Part shown: piece after piece, positions 15,882-16,724 of the stretch
Position numbering within the stretch: the first letter of the stretch is position 1
Layout of the letters: every line of letters starts with the position of its first letter
Origin: XN24 sp964413755
GTDB lineage: Bacteria > Pseudomonadota > Gammaproteobacteria > Steroidobacterales > XN24
Assembly: GCA_964413755.1 (NCBI GenBank)
Contig: CAYPTW010000056.1
Coordinates: 1 to 16,724, forward strand
Length of the DNA stretch: 16,724 bases
Direction: 5' to 3'
The notes under the pieces: model-generated
Seen by the model: the letters and a program-made list of their open reading frames with translations, nothing else
The model's database searches: none
Told to the model about the DNA's origin: nothing
Position numbers and translations under genes: made by a program

Positions 15882-16566
15882 CGCCGCGGCCGCGCGCGCG
15901 GTCGTCCTCTTGTCCGGCGGCCTCGACTCGGCGACCGTGCTTGCGGCCGCAGTGCAGGCGGGGCTCGAGTGCCACACGCTGAGCTTCCGCTACGGCCAGC
16001 GCCATGATGCCGAGCTGGCGGCGGCGGAACGCATCTCGCGCGTGCTGGGGGCCGCTTCGCACCGCGTGATCGGCATCGACCTGGGTACGGTGGGCGGCTC
16101 GGCCCTGACCGATCCGGACATCGCGGTACCGGAGGCGCCGGGTACCGGCATCCCGGTGACCTATGTGCCGGCGCGCAACAGTGTCTTCCTGGCGCTCGGC
16201 ATGGGCCTGGCCGAGGTGCTGGAGGCCGACGAGCTGCACATCGGCGTCAACGCCGTCGACTATTCCGGCTACCCGGATTGTCGGCCAGAGTTCATCGACG
16301 CCTTCAGCCGCGTCGCTGCGCTGGCGACGCGGCGCGCGGTCGAGGGCCGGCCGCTGCGCATCCAGGCGCCGCTCATCGAGCTGAGCAAGGCAGAGATCAT
16401 TCGCCTCGGCACCGCGCTCGGTGTCGACTATGCGCTCACGGTGTCGTGCTACCAGGCCGACGGCGAAGGCGCCGCTTGCGGGCGCTGCGATGCATGCCGC
16501 CTGCGTCGGGAAGGTTTCGCGGCAGCGGGCGTGCCGGACCCGACCCGATACCGTCGCCCGGAGTGA
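15865..16566 (+). CDS. queC: 7-cyano-7-deazaguanine (preQ0) synthase QueC
   Basis: QueC uses ATP and ammonia to turn 7-carboxy-7-deazaguanine, the QueE product, into preQ0. It has 233 residues (E. coli 231). The PP-loop ATP pyrophosphatase motif is LLSGGLDSATVL (15-26, core S17-S22). FRYGQRHDAE, PARNSVFLALG, GVNAVDYSGYPDCRPEF and PLIELSKAEIIRLG are family blocks. The C-terminal zinc site is C195, C205, C208 and C211 (CX9CX2CX2C). Its ATG lies inside queE, overlapping it by 17 bp; no other in-frame start precedes the PP-loop, so the overlap is real. GGGGCG is the only hint of a ribosome-binding site. Confidence 0.97.
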   Translation: MSRVADAAAARAVVLLSGGLDSATVLAAAVQAGLECHTLSFRYGQRHDAELAAAERISRVLGAASHRVIGIDLGTVGGSALTDPDIAVPEAPGTGIPVTYVPARNSVFLALGMGLAEVLEADELHIGVNAVDYSGYPDCRPEFIDAFSRVAALATRRAVEGRPLRIQAPLIELSKAEIIRLGTALGVDYALTVSCYQADGEGAACGRCDACRLRREGFAAAGVPDPTRYRRPE

Positions 16567-16571
16567 TGGGC

Positions 16572-16577
16572 TAAACT
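16572..16577 (+). promoter_or_regulatory. possible -10 box (TAAACT) for the tRNA-Lys gene
   Basis: TAAACT lies 41 bp before the tRNA in the 52-bp gap after queC and is followed by GTCGCGCCCG, a GC-rich discriminator of the kind found at stringently controlled stable-RNA promoters. No clear -35 hexamer is seen; that position lies inside the end of queC. The tRNA may instead be read through from the operon. Confidence 0.35.
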
Positions 16578-16585
16578 GTCGCGCC

Positions 16586-16602
16586 CGCGGGGCCTGCCCG
16601 CG
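16586..16602 (+). other. GC-rich hairpin in the tRNA leader
   Basis: CGCGGG and CCCGCG form a 6-bp stem around a five-base loop (GCCTG) between queC and the tRNA. There is no T run after it, so an intrinsic terminator for queC is unlikely. If the upstream -10 is used, the hairpin falls in the pre-tRNA 5' leader removed by RNase P. Confidence 0.25.
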
Positions 16603-16618
16603 CGTGTCCCGCCCGCAA

Positions 16619-16694
16619 GGGCCGTTAGCTCAATCGGTAGAGCAGCGGGCTTTTAACCCGTTGGTTCTGGGTTCGAGTCCCAGGCGGCCCACCA
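16619..16694 (+). tRNA. tRNA-Lys (anticodon TTT)
   Basis: A complete 76-nt cloverleaf folds by hand. The acceptor stem GGGCCGT pairs with GCGGCCC (last pair T:G). The D stem is GCTC/GAGC with loop AATCGGTA. The anticodon stem GCGGG/CCCGT encloses loop CTTTTAA, so the anticodon is TTT at 16652-16654, reading Lys AAA/AAG. The T stem CTGGG/CCCAG encloses TTCGAGT. The discriminator is A, and CCA is encoded at 16692-16694. The remaining 30 bases of the window show nothing recognisable. Confidence 0.97.
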
Positions 16695-16724
16695 TTTCTG
16701 CGGCAGGCATCCTATTCCGGCGCT

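Overview
The window is a compact, GC-rich (by eye roughly two-thirds G+C) stretch of a gammaproteobacterial chromosome made almost entirely of core genes. The taxonomic call rests on gene content and order: yebC-ruvCAB-ybgC-tolQRAB-pal-cpoB-queE-queC followed by a tRNA-Lys is the arrangement known from Pseudomonas and related Gammaproteobacteria, and sucA-sucB-lpd is the usual 2-oxoglutarate dehydrogenase operon. The genus cannot be fixed from the sequence alone; a high-GC lineage outside the Enterobacterales fits best.

Layout. (1) Positions 1-4197, plus strand: the C-terminal half of sucA, then complete sucB and lpd. These are the E1, E2 and E3 parts of the 2-oxoglutarate dehydrogenase complex of the TCA cycle, with 4-bp overlapping or 13-bp-spaced junctions. 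(2) Positions 4222-6348, minus strand: a monofunctional relA ((p)ppGpp synthetase), convergent with lpd across a 24-bp gap that contains a hairpin. (3) Positions 6424-6981, plus strand: a small YfaZ-type outer-membrane protein, divergent from relA across a 75-bp region whose two best -10 boxes overlap. (4) Positions 7051-16566, plus strand: a tightly packed run of thirteen genes. It comprises yebC; ruvC, ruvA and ruvB (Holliday junction processing); ybgC (thioesterase); tolQ, tolR, tolA, tolB, pal and cpoB (the Tol-Pal envelope machine); and queE and queC (preQ0/queuosine synthesis). Most junctions overlap or are under 22 bp; the one clear break is 74 bp before pal. (5) Positions 16619-16694: tRNA-Lys(TTT) with an encoded CCA end.

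How the genes work together. The first block makes succinyl-CoA and NADH. RelA is the amino-acid-starvation alarm. RuvAB migrates and RuvC resolves Holliday junctions. TolQ-TolR is a proton-driven motor that works through TolA on TolB and Pal to keep the outer membrane attached and constricting at division, and CpoB couples this to peptidoglycan synthesis. QueE and QueC are successive steps making the deazaguanine precursor of tRNA queuosine.

No mobile element, CRISPR array, toxin-antitoxin pair, defence gene or undescribed multi-gene system is visible. The points most worth a second look are small: a lipobox on CpoB, which is a soluble periplasmic protein in E. coli; a short TolA with an almost perfect six-residue charged helix repeat; the overlapping divergent promoters at relA/yfaZ; and the tRNA-Lys at the right edge, which in P. 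aeruginosa is a known genomic-island insertion site at the syntenic position.
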